34,091 nucleotides of DNA. Source: Trueperaceae bacterium. Its GTDB lineage: Bacteria; Deinococcota; Deinococci; Deinococcales; Trueperaceae. Made by a program: the position numbers and the translations under genes. The stretch spans positions 1 to 34,091 of the forward strand of contig JACFNR010000010.1 in the NCBI GenBank assembly GCA_019454765.1, written 5' to 3'. Under the pieces are notes generated by a model, which ran no database searches, was not told the DNA's origin, and saw only the letters and a list, made by a program, of their open reading frames with translations. Positions 1 through 7,570 of the stretch are shown piece by piece; position 1 is the stretch's first letter; each line of letters starts with the position of its first letter.

Positions 1-925
1 CGCGCGGACCAGGCGAGGCGCTTCGCGCGCGCGAGGTGGCCCCTCCCAGCCCGATCCCCTCGGGGCCGCCCTCGATGGCGGTGACCTGCTCCGCGAACGC
101 CCGGAAGCCGAGCGCGTCGAAGAGCTCGCGGAGCCGCGCCGCGTCGGGCGCGCGGAGGGCGCAGGCGGCGAGGTCGAAGTCGATGGGCGCGTCGCGCGCG
201 AGGGTCACCAGGCGCCGCGTCAGCGCCAGCTGTTCCGCGTGGGCGAGTAGGTTCTCGCGCAGCTTGGGCGTGAGCCGATCGGCGTTGGCGATGGCCGCCT
301 CGGCCGTGCCGTACTCGTCGATCAACCTGACGGCCGTCTTGACGCCCACGCCGCGCGCGCCCGGCACGTTGTCGACCGGGTCGCCAACGAGCGCCTGGAT
401 CTCCACCGCCTGCTCGGGTCCGTAACCCTTCTCGGCGCGGAGCGTCACGTCGTCGAGCAGATCGCCCTTCGACGGGTCCCACAGCTTCACCTTGCGAGAG
501 AGGAGCTGGTGCAGGTCCTTGTCCTTGCTGGCGACGCGGAGCTCGACTTCCTCCCCCTTGAGACGCTCGGCGATGGTGGCGATCAGGTCGTCGGCCTCGT
601 ACCCCTCGAGTTCGAAGACCGGCAGCCCGAAGGCGTCGATCACCTCGCGGATGCGCTCGTACTGCACCTGCAGGTCCTCCGGCGAGCGCTCGCGGTTGGC
701 CTTGTACTCCGGGTAGAAGCCCTTGCGCAGCGTCGTGGCGTCGCTGACGTCGAAGGCGACGGCGAGGTAATCGGGCCTCTCGTTGCGGACGATGTTCAGC
801 AGCATCTGCGTGAAGACGTACACGGCCTTCACTGGCTCACCGCCGGGGCTCGTGAGGTCCCTGAACGGCGCGTAGTAGGCGCGGAAGAGCTGCGCGTGGC
901 CGTCGATGAGATAGAACGTCTTCAT
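1..925 (-). CDS. polA: DNA polymerase I, N-terminal part (cut by window edge)
   Basis: This is the first 308 codons of DNA polymerase I; the rest lies outside the window. The visible part is the 5'-3' exonuclease (FEN-like) domain used in primer removal and excision repair. It begins MKTFYLIDGHAQLFRAYYAP, a typical PolA N-terminus. Further on are the acidic EGYEADDLIATIA motif, SKDKDLHQLLS, and the helix-three-turn-helix DNA-binding stretch ALVGDPVDNVPGARGVGVKT. The ATG at 925 is preceded by GGGAAGGAA at about 8 nt. The gene is divergent from the HerA-like ATPase, sharing the stretch from 926 to 1019. A stand-alone 5'-3' exonuclease cannot be excluded because the polymerase domain is not visible, but PolA is the likelier reading. 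Confidence 0.88.
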   Translation of the reverse strand, partial: MKTFYLIDGHAQLFRAYYAPFRDLTSPGGEPVKAVYVFTQMLLNIVRNERPDYLAVAFDVSDATTLRKGFYPEYKANRERSPEDLQVQYERIREVIDAFGLPVFELEGYEADDLIATIAERLKGEEVELRVASKDKDLHQLLSRKVKLWDPSKGDLLDDVTLRAEKGYGPEQAVEIQALVGDPVDNVPGARGVGVKTAVRLIDEYGTAEAAIANADRLTPKLRENLLAHAEQLALTRRLVTLARDAPIDFDLAACALRAPDAARLRELFDALGFRAFAEQVTAIEGGPEGIGLGGATSRARSASPGPR

Positions 926-1019
926 GTGGGGTTCCTTCCCGGCACCCGCCGCCGCTCCCGGCGGCGTCAACGGGCCGAACCGGATAGCATCGCAGCATAG
1001 CTGCCGACCAGGAGGCGAC

Positions 1020-3461
1020 GTGGACTTCGAGAGACTAGGCGTTTTCTACCTCGGCCGCGAGGTCGACGCGGTGACCATGCGGCCGGGCGGCGACGCCCTG
1101 CTGTACGACTCGGCCGACCTCACCACGCACGGCGTCATCGTGGGGATGACGGGGAGCGGCAAGACGGGCCTCGGCATCGGCCTCATCGAGGAGGCCGCGT
1201 TGGACGGGATCCCCGTCCTGGCCATCGACCCCAAGGGCGACCTCACCAACCTCGCGCTCACGTTCCCGGACCTGGCGCCCGCCGACTTCGCCCCGTGGGT
1301 GAACCCGCGGGAGGCCGAGCGCCTCGGCCTGAGCGTGCAGGAGTACGCGGCCAAGCAGGCGGAACTGTGGCGCGACGGCCTTGCCGCCTCGGGCCAGGAC
1401 GGCGAGCGGATCGCGCGCCTCCGGGAGGCGGCAGAGGTCGCCATCTACACCCCCGGCTCCAGCGCGGGCCGCGGCATCTCCGTGCTCCGCTCGTTCGCGG
1501 CGCCCAGCCGCGCCGTCATCGACGACCCCGACCTGCTGCGCGACCGCCTCGACGCGACCGTGACCAGCGTGCTGACGCTGATGGGTGAGAGCGCCGACCC
1601 GTTGAGCCGCGAGCACATCCTGCTCGCCAACGTCCTCGAGGCGGCGTGGCGCGCCGGCGAGGACCTCGGCATCGCCTCGCTCATCACGGCCGTGCAGCAG
1701 CCCCCGTTCACCAAGCTGGGCGTCATGGACCTCGACACGGTCTTCCCCGCCAAGGAGCGCCTGAAGCTGGCATTGAGCCTGAACGCCCTGCTGGCCGCTC
1801 CCAGCTTCGAGGCCTGGACGCGGGGCGAACCGCTCGACGTCGACGCGCTGCTCCACGCTCCCAGCGGCAAGGCGCGCGTCGCCGTCGTCTCCATCTCGCA
1901 CCTGTCGGACGCCGAGCGGATGTTCTTCGTCACCCTGCTCCTCTCCGAGGTGGTCGCGTGGACGCGGGCACGGTCCGGCACCTCGTCGCTGCGGGCGCTC
2001 GTCTACGTCGACGAGCTGTTCGGTTACCTCCCGCCCGTCGCCGAGCCGCCGTCGAAGCGGCCGCTCCTCACGCTCCTGAAGCAGGCGCGCGCCTTCGGCG
2101 TCGGCCTGGTGCTGGCGACGCAGAACCCCGTCGACCTCGACTACAAGGCGCTGTCCAACGCCGGCACCTGGTTCGTGGGGCGGCTGCAGACGGAGCGGGA
2201 CAAGCAGCGGCTGGCCGACGGCCTGAGCGGCGCGCTGGCGGGCTCGCTGTCGGCCGCGGAGCTCGCCGACGTCATCGGCCGCCTCCCGAAGCGGACCTTC
2301 CTGCTCCACAACGTGCACGCCAAGGGCCAGGCCCTGTTCCAGACGCGCTTCGTGATGTCGTACCTCGCGGGCCCGCTCACGCGCGACCAGCTCAAGGGGC
2401 TGGAGGCGGCGGCGCCCGTTCCGGACGGCACGAGCGCGCCCGTCGGCGCCGGCGGCCCGGCCGCCACCTCCCCGGGGTCGCCCGGGGTGGCCACGGCGGC
2501 CCCAGCTGCCGCTGCCGAGGCGGCGACCACGGAACGACCGTTCCTGCCCCCTCACGTCCCGCAACTCTTCGCCCCGGCGCGAACACCGGCCGGCGCTCGC
2601 TACTTCCCAATGGCCCTCGGGGTCGCGGACGTCCACTACGAGTCCAAGACGCACGGCGTGAGCGCCGACAGGCGCATATCCCGCCTCACGGAGCTGCGGG
2701 AGGGCGTCGTGGCCGTCGACTTCACGGAAGGGGAGCCGGCCGACGTCGACCTGGGGAGCCTCGCGCGGGAACCCGCCGCCGGCGTCTCGTGGGGGGCGTT
2801 CCCCGCGGTCGACACTAGCGCCGCGGCGGTCAAGCGGTGGGCGGACGGCTTCGAGCGCTGGGTGCGCGTCGATGGCGCCCTCACGTTGGCGAGCCACAAG
2901 GAGCTGAAGCTCGTGGCCGCCCCGGGCGAGAGCGAGCAGGAGTTCCGGCTGCGCTGCTCCCAGGCGCTTAGGGAGCGGCGCGACGCCCAGCTCGACAAGG
3001 TGCGGGCGCGGTACGCCGGCAAGCTCGCCACCCTGCAGCGGCGGGCGTTGAGTCAGGAACAGGCGGTGGCCAGGCAGGCGCAGCAGGCGCAAGCGCGCAA
3101 CATCGACACGGTGGTGTCGATCGGGGCGGCGATACTCGGTGCCTTCGGCCGCGGCAGGGGCATCAGCGCCAGCCAGGTCGGCACGGCCGTCAGGAAGGGC
3201 GCGCGGGTGGGCACGGACCAGGGCGACGTCGCCAGGGCCAGGGAGTCGCTGGCGCACACCCGACAGGAGATCGCCGACCTGGAGGCCGCGCTGGAGGGTG
3301 AGCTGGCCGCGATCGGAGCGACGAGCGTGCGCGCCGAGACCATCGAGCTGGACAGCGTGACCGTCAAGGCGACGAGCCGCGACGTGGCTACGCGCTTCGT
3401 CGGCGTGGTGTGGCTACCATACCTACGGGGCGCCGACGGCCGCTGGAGCGTCAGGGCGTGA
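1020..3461 (+). CDS. HerA/DUF87-like P-loop ATPase
   Basis: An 813-residue ATPase of the HerA/FtsK-like superfamily, in which members translocate or remodel DNA or act as secretion-type motors. The exact role here is unknown. The Walker A motif GMTGSGKT is at residues 42-49, followed by an 'AIDPKGDL' strand. A Walker B-like VYVDELFGYLP has D331 and E332. 'LVLATQNPVDLDYKALSN' resembles the sensor region of HerA/VirB4 ATPases. An Ala/Pro-rich linker near residues 465-505 leads to a C-terminal part with charged, Gln-rich, probably coiled-coil segments around residues 650-780. The GTG at 1020 is chosen because AGGAGG at 1010-1015 precedes it; an in-frame GTG at 924 would add 32 low-complexity residues. 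No NurA nuclease is adjacent. The last 11 bases overlap the convergent channel gene. Confidence 0.82.
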   Translation: MDFERLGVFYLGREVDAVTMRPGGDALLYDSADLTTHGVIVGMTGSGKTGLGIGLIEEAALDGIPVLAIDPKGDLTNLALTFPDLAPADFAPWVNPREAERLGLSVQEYAAKQAELWRDGLAASGQDGERIARLREAAEVAIYTPGSSAGRGISVLRSFAAPSRAVIDDPDLLRDRLDATVTSVLTLMGESADPLSREHILLANVLEAAWRAGEDLGIASLITAVQQPPFTKLGVMDLDTVFPAKERLKLALSLNALLAAPSFEAWTRGEPLDVDALLHAPSGKARVAVVSISHLSDAERMFFVTLLLSEVVAWTRARSGTSSLRALVYVDELFGYLPPVAEPPSKRPLLTLLKQARAFGVGLVLATQNPVDLDYKALSNAGTWFVGRLQTERDKQRLADGLSGALAGSLSAAELADVIGRLPKRTFLLHNVHAKGQALFQTRFVMSYLAGPLTRDQLKGLEAAAPVPDGTSAPVGAGGPAATSPGSPGVATAAPAAAAEAATTERPFLPPHVPQLFAPARTPAGARYFPMALGVADVHYESKTHGVSADRRISRLTELREGVVAVDFTEGEPADVDLGSLAREPAAGVSWGAFPAVDTSAAAVKRWADGFERWVRVDGALTLASHKELKLVAAPGESEQEFRLRCSQALRERRDAQLDKVRARYAGKLATLQRRALSQEQAVARQAQQAQARNIDTVVSIGAAILGAFGRGRGISASQVGTAVRKGARVGTDQGDVARARESLAHTRQEIADLEAALEGELAAIGATSVRAETIELDSVTVKATSRDVATRFVGVVWLPYLRGADGRWSVRA

Positions 3462-4737
3462 CCGTCGACCGGACGCCAGGGGCGAGCGAGCGCACGTCGT
3501 CGCCGCTCGGCGCCTGGTAGAGCCGCAGGCCGAACTCGGGCAGTATGGCGATCAGGTGATCGAACACGTCCGCCTGTACGCCCTCGTAGACGACCGCCGT
3601 CACGTCGTCCACGAACGCGTACAGCTCTAGGGGCAACCCGGTCGCGCCCGGCTGGAGCTGCCGCACCATCACGGTCATGTCGGTCACGATCCGCGGGTGC
3701 GCCTGCAGGTAACGCAACGCGTAGGCGCGGAAGGTGCCGACGTTGGTGAGCCGACGCGAGTTCACGTCGGCCCCCGCCGGCCCGGACCGCGCGTCCGCCT
3801 CGCCCGCCAGCTCGGCGCGCTTCTCGGCCAGGTAGGGCGCGAGCAGCGTGAACGCCTCGAGTCGCTCGAGGTCGTCGTCCGTGAGGAAGCCGATGGTGGA
3901 GACGTCGAGGAGGAGGCTGCGCTTCATGCGGCGGGCGCCGGTGGCTTGCATGCCGCGCCAGTTCTTGAAGGCCTTCCCCAGGAAGTTGTGCGCCGGGATG
4001 ATGGTGAGCGTCTTGTCCCAGTTCTGCACCGTGACGCTGTTGAGGCTGATCTCGACGACCTCGCCGTCGGCGTTCATCTCCGGCATCTCGATCCAGTCGC
4101 CCGGTCGCAGCGAGTCGCTGCTGGTGAGCTGGCTGCCGGCGACGAAGCTCAAGATCGTGTTCTGGAAGATGAGGAGCAGCACCGCCGACGCCGCGCCCAC
4201 GCCGGTGAGGATGACGATGGGGTCGCGGTCCAGCAGGAGCCCGAGCGAGACCAGCCCGGCCATGACGTAGGCGACCAGGGCCAGCACCTGCAGGTAGCGG
4301 GTGAGTGACCGGCCGCCGCCGTGGGGCCGGCGGGCGTACAGGTCGCCGAGACCGAACATGATGGCGACGAGCGCGCGGGTCGTCACGACCACCGCGAGGA
4401 TCTCGAGCAGGCGACCGAGCGCCGCGGCCACCCCGGGCGCCAGGGCGGGGACGTACTCGAGGCCCAGCCGGATGAGCGCGATGGGCACGAGGTAGGCGAC
4501 GTGGCCCGCCACCCGGCGGCCCCTGAGGCTGCTGCCGAGGCCGCTTCGTCCTCGAGCGTCGAAGCGGGCCACCAGCAGCGCGAGGAGCCAGCGCGTCAGG
4601 ATGAAGCAGACGTAGGCGGCCAGGCCGAAGGCGGCGGCGATGCCGAGGCTCGTGAGCACGGGGTGCGCGGCCGCCCACTCCTGGGCGCCGCTCCCGAAGA
4701 AGGAGGGCAACGGGCCCGCGGTGGCCGGCTCCCGCAT
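3451..4737 (-). CDS. YbdG-like mechanosensitive (MscS-family) ion channel
   Basis: A 428-residue inner-membrane channel of the MscS superfamily, YbdG/MscM branch, which protects cells against hypo-osmotic shock. About five hydrophobic segments lie at roughly residues 27-50, 75-97, 100-125, 150-170 and 175-200. The last is the pore-lining helix, and it runs into a soluble beta domain with 'RPGDWIEMPE' and 'NSVTVQNWDKTLTIIPAHNF'. The following 'FKNWRGMQATGARRMKRSL' is characteristic of YbdG. I start at the ATG at 4737, because TAGAGT (4750-4745) sits 7 nt upstream as a possible leaderless -10 box. A GTG two codons earlier (4743) is the alternative. The gene ends by overlapping the HerA-like gene tail to tail and is divergent from uxuA. 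Confidence 0.88.
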   Translation of the reverse strand: MREPATAGPLPSFFGSGAQEWAAAHPVLTSLGIAAAFGLAAYVCFILTRWLLALLVARFDARGRSGLGSSLRGRRVAGHVAYLVPIALIRLGLEYVPALAPGVAAALGRLLEILAVVVTTRALVAIMFGLGDLYARRPHGGGRSLTRYLQVLALVAYVMAGLVSLGLLLDRDPIVILTGVGAASAVLLLIFQNTILSFVAGSQLTSSDSLRPGDWIEMPEMNADGEVVEISLNSVTVQNWDKTLTIIPAHNFLGKAFKNWRGMQATGARRMKRSLLLDVSTIGFLTDDDLERLEAFTLLAPYLAEKRAELAGEADARSGPAGADVNSRRLTNVGTFRAYALRYLQAHPRIVTDMTVMVRQLQPGATGLPLELYAFVDDVTAVVYEGVQADVFDHLIAILPEFGLRLYQAPSGDDVRSLAPGVRSTVTP

Positions 4738-4744
4738 GGTCACG

Positions 4745-4750
4745 ACTCTA
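4745..4750 (-). promoter_or_regulatory. Possible leaderless -10 box for the mechanosensitive channel gene
   Basis: On the minus strand TAGAGT is followed by 7 nt and then the ATG at 4737. This TANNNT spacing would start transcription at or next to the initiation codon, as known for many Deinococcota genes. No convincing -35 or Shine-Dalgarno is seen. Confidence 0.4.
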
Positions 4751-4787
4751 CCGCGCCAGCGTGCGGGTGAGCGCCCTTGGGCGGTGC

Positions 4788-4793
4788 TAGACT
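4788..4793 (+). promoter_or_regulatory. Possible leaderless extended -10 box for uxuA
   Basis: TGCTAGACT (TGN plus TAGACT) ends 6 nt before the uxuA ATG at 4800, placing the transcription start at about the A of the ATG. The only Shine-Dalgarno-like sequence, CAGG, touches the start codon, which also favours a leaderless mRNA. No clear -35 is present. Confidence 0.45.
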
Positions 4794-4799
4794 TCCAGG

Positions 4800-5921
4800 A
4801 TGCCCGACCGGCACGGAACCGACGCCGCGCAGGCAGCAGCCGCCGGCCCCGGGAGCGCGGCGCCGGCGCCGCGCATCGAGTTCACGTTCCGCTGGTGGGG
4901 CCCGCAGGACCCGGTCCCGCTGGCGGCCTTCGGGCAGGTGCCCAACGTCGACACGGTCGTGACCTCGCTGGGAGAGGTGCCCGTCGGCGAGCCGTGGAGC
5001 GCCGCCGCCATCGCGGAGCGCCAGGACCTGTGCGCCGCGGCCGGCCTCGAGTGGACGGTGGTGGAGAGCGTCGGGGTGCACGAGGCGATCAAGCTCGCGG
5101 CCCCCGAGCGGGACCGCTACATCGACGCTTACGCGGTGACGCTCGAGCGCCTGGGCGCCGCCGGGGTGCGGACGGTCTGCTACAACTTCATGCCGGTCTT
5201 CGACTGGATGCGCACCGACTTCGACTACCGCCTCCCCGACGGTTCGCGCGTTACCTCCTACTCGCAATCCGACCTCGACGCCATCGACCTGTCGCGCGGG
5301 CTGCCCCGGCTCCCGGCCTGGCCGCAGGCCTACACGGCCGCGGAGCTCGGCGCCCTGTTCGAGCGCTACGCGGGCGTGAGCGACGAGGAGTTCCTGGCGC
5401 GTTACCGCTACTTCGTCGAGCGCGTCGTGCCCGTCGCGGAGGGGGCCGGCGTGAGGCTCGCCGTCCACCCCGACGACCCGCCGTGGCGCCTCTTCGGGCT
5501 GCCGCGCATCGCCAAGACGGCCGCCGACCTCGCGGCGCTGCTCGCCTGCTCCGACAGCCCCGCGCACGGCCTGACCTTCTGCACCGGCTCGCTCGGCGCG
5601 CGCGGCGACGCCGACCTGCCGGCCATGGCGCGCCGCTTCGCCGGCCGCACGCACTTCGTTCACTTGAGGAACGTGCGCCGCCGCGGCCCGCGCGACTTCC
5701 ACGAGGTCGATCACACGCGCGGCGCGGGCGACGTCGACCTGGTCGAGGTCATGGCCGCCCTGCTGGAGGGCGGCTTCGCGGGCCCCCTCAGGCCGGACCA
5801 CGGGCGCATGATCTGGGGCGAGGAGGGCGTGCCCGGCTACGGCCTCTACGACCGCTCCCTCGGGCTCATGTACCTCCAGGGCGTGCACGACGCGCTCACG
5901 CGCGAGGGGGCGGGTTCGTGA
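4800..5921 (+). CDS. uxuA: D-mannonate dehydratase
   Basis: A 373-residue UxuA-family mannonate dehydratase (EC 4.2.1.8). It converts D-mannonate to 2-keto-3-deoxy-D-gluconate (KDG) in the cytoplasm, in the isomerase route of hexuronate breakdown. Family landmarks include FTFRWWGPQDPVPL near residue 29, 'VPNVDTVVTSLGEVPVGEPW', and 'VCYNFMPVFDWMRTDFDYRL', the strongly conserved UxuA core. 'LAVHPDDPPWRLFGLPRI' and 'HFVHLRNV' carry the metal-ligand Cys/His/Asp positions of the TIM barrel. The length matches the family. The N-terminal ~25 residues are Ala/Pro-rich and poorly constrained. It is the first gene of a coupled operon: its stop overlaps the start of the aldolase (GTGA). Confidence 0.95.
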   Translation: MPDRHGTDAAQAAAAGPGSAAPAPRIEFTFRWWGPQDPVPLAAFGQVPNVDTVVTSLGEVPVGEPWSAAAIAERQDLCAAAGLEWTVVESVGVHEAIKLAAPERDRYIDAYAVTLERLGAAGVRTVCYNFMPVFDWMRTDFDYRLPDGSRVTSYSQSDLDAIDLSRGLPRLPAWPQAYTAAELGALFERYAGVSDEEFLARYRYFVERVVPVAEGAGVRLAVHPDDPPWRLFGLPRIAKTAADLAALLACSDSPAHGLTFCTGSLGARGDADLPAMARRFAGRTHFVHLRNVRRRGPRDFHEVDHTRGAGDVDLVEVMAALLEGGFAGPLRPDHGRMIWGEEGVPGYGLYDRSLGLMYLQGVHDALTREGAGS

Positions 5922-6595
5922 CGCGACCGCCGGGCGGCGTCGGGGCGGCCCGGTTGCTGGCGGGGGCGGGCATCGTCCCCGTGCACGCCGACACCGACCT
6001 GGCCGCCGTTGTGGCGCGCGTGCGCGCCTGCTTCGCCGGCGGCGTCCGGGCGTTCGAGTTCGCGGACCGCGTTCCGGGCGCCGTCGAGACGTTCGCGGCC
6101 CTGCGCGCCGTGGTGGAGCGCGAGATGCCCGAGCTGGCGCTCGGCGCCGGCACCGTCACGACCGTCGAGGCGGCCGAGGCGTTCGTGGCGGCCGGCGCCT
6201 CCTTCCTGGTGGGCCCCGTGCTGGCCGCCGACGTGCTCGCCTGGAGCGTCGCCACCGGGACGCCCTACGTGCCCGGCGTCGCCACCCCCACCGAGGCGTG
6301 GCGAGCGCACGAGGCGGGCGCCGAGGTCGTCAAGCTCTTCCCGGCGGGCGCGCTGGGGCCCGCCTACCTCAGGAGCCTGTTGGCCCCGCTCCCGCGGCTC
6401 GCGGTCATGGTGACGGGAGGGATCGAGGCGACGCCGGCGGCGGTGACGGCCTGGTTCGAGGCGGGCGCGGTCGCCGTGGGGCTCGGCTCCGACCTCCTCC
6501 CCCGGAAGCCGGCGACCGCGGCGCGCGCGGCCGAGATCACCGCCAGCTGCCGCGCCCTCATGGCCGCGGCGGCGGCGCGGCGGTCCCGCCCGTGA
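5918..6595 (+). CDS. eda: 2-keto-3-deoxy-6-phosphogluconate (KDPG) aldolase
   Basis: A 225-residue class I aldolase of the KDPG/KHG family. It cleaves KDPG to pyruvate and glyceraldehyde-3-phosphate, the last step of the pathway. K139 in 'VVKLFPAG' is the Schiff-base lysine and E47 in 'AFEFADR' matches the catalytic glutamate. 'GAGTV', 'YVPGVATPTE' and 'VTGGI' are the usual phosphate and substrate loops. The FEFADR segment differs from the EVTLRT of E. coli Eda, so a related 2-keto-3-deoxy acid aldolase specificity is possible. The GTG start overlaps the uxuA stop and is preceded by AGGGGG at 5905-5910. Its stop overlaps the kinase start. Confidence 0.92.
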   Translation: MTRPPGGVGAARLLAGAGIVPVHADTDLAAVVARVRACFAGGVRAFEFADRVPGAVETFAALRAVVEREMPELALGAGTVTTVEAAEAFVAAGASFLVGPVLAADVLAWSVATGTPYVPGVATPTEAWRAHEAGAEVVKLFPAGALGPAYLRSLLAPLPRLAVMVTGGIEATPAAVTAWFEAGAVAVGLGSDLLPRKPATAARAAEITASCRALMAAAAARRSRP

Positions 6596-7560
6596 GCAAG
6601 CCGCTCGTCGTCACGTTCGGGGAGGCGCTCCTGCGCCTCTCGCCGCCCGTCGCCGAGCCGCTGCGCGGGGCCACCGCCCTCTCGCTCCACGTGGGCGGCG
6701 CCGAGGCCAACGTGGCGGTGGGTCTCGCGTCGCTGGGGCTGGCGGCGCGCTACTTCGGTCGCCTCCCCGCCAACGACCTGGGCGAGCGCGTTCTCGGCGA
6801 GCTGAGGCGTCACGGCGTCGATGTGAGCTACGTCGAGCGTGGGCCCGAGCGCATGGGTCTCTACTTCCTCGAGGAGGGCGTCGGCCCGCGGCCGGCCCGC
6901 GTCACCTACGACCGGGCGGGTTCGGCCTTCGCGCACGTCGGGGAGCAGGGAGCCGCCGTCGCGCTTGACGCCGGCCTCATGGGCGGGGCGAGCGCGTTCG
7001 TGACCTCGGGCATCACCATGGCGCTCGGCGCCGGACCGCGAGCCGCGGCGGCTCGGCTCTGGCGAGCGGCGGGGACCGCAGGGGCGACGCGCGTGTACGA
7101 CGTGAACTTCCGTAGCCGTCTCTGCACGGCGGCGGAGGCCGTGGCGCACGCCGCGCCGCTCCTGGCCGACGCCGAGGTCGTCGTGGTGGCCGAACGGGAC
7201 GCCCTGGCCCTGCACGGCGGGGTGCCGCAACTCCGTGCGGCCGCGCCGCGGGCGCTCGTGGTCGTGACGCGCGGGGCGGACGGCGCCACCGCCCACCTGC
7301 CGGCGGGCGACGTCGTCGAGCAGCCGGCGCTGGGCGTGGCCGAGGCGGGCCGGATCGGCCGAGGCGACGCCTTCCTGGCCGGCTTCCTGTTCGGTCACCT
7401 CGGCGGCCGGGGCGTGGCGGGTTCCCTGGCTCTCGGCGTGGCGAGCGCCAGCCTCAAGTCGACGTGGGCCGGCGACCTGCCGGACCTCCGCCTGGCGGAC
7501 GTCGAGGCGCTGGCGGACGCCGCGGCGCGTGGCGGGCCGGGCACGGCCGTGCAGCGCTGA
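6592..7560 (+). CDS. kdgK: 2-keto-3-deoxygluconate kinase (PfkB/ribokinase family)
   Basis: A 322-residue PfkB-family sugar kinase. Its place between mannonate dehydratase and KDPG aldolase chemistry identifies it as KDG kinase (EC 2.7.1.45), making KDPG from KDG and ATP. It starts VSKPLVVTFGEALLRLSPP and has the 'GGAEANVAVGLASLG' substrate loop and 'YDVNFRSRLC' as in KdgK enzymes. The C-terminal signature is unusual: G253-R-I-G-R-G-D259, where the family normally has D-x-x-G-A-G-D. The catalytic Asp (D259) is kept, but the first Asp is Gly and the Ala of the anion hole is Arg. The GTG start overlaps the aldolase stop (GTGA), so translation is probably coupled. Confidence 0.9.
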   Translation: MSKPLVVTFGEALLRLSPPVAEPLRGATALSLHVGGAEANVAVGLASLGLAARYFGRLPANDLGERVLGELRRHGVDVSYVERGPERMGLYFLEEGVGPRPARVTYDRAGSAFAHVGEQGAAVALDAGLMGGASAFVTSGITMALGAGPRAAAARLWRAAGTAGATRVYDVNFRSRLCTAAEAVAHAAPLLADAEVVVVAERDALALHGGVPQLRAAAPRALVVVTRGADGATAHLPAGDVVEQPALGVAEAGRIGRGDAFLAGFLFGHLGGRGVAGSLALGVASASLKSTWAGDLPDLRLADVEALADAAARGGPGTAVQR

Positions 7561-7570
7561 GCGCTGGGCG

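Noticed and set aside
1035-3257. 740-residue open frame on the minus strand opposite the HerA-like ATPase
   Set aside because: Arg/Pro/Gly/His-rich with no recognisable domain; a typical antisense shadow in GC-rich DNA. The plus-strand protein has clear motifs.
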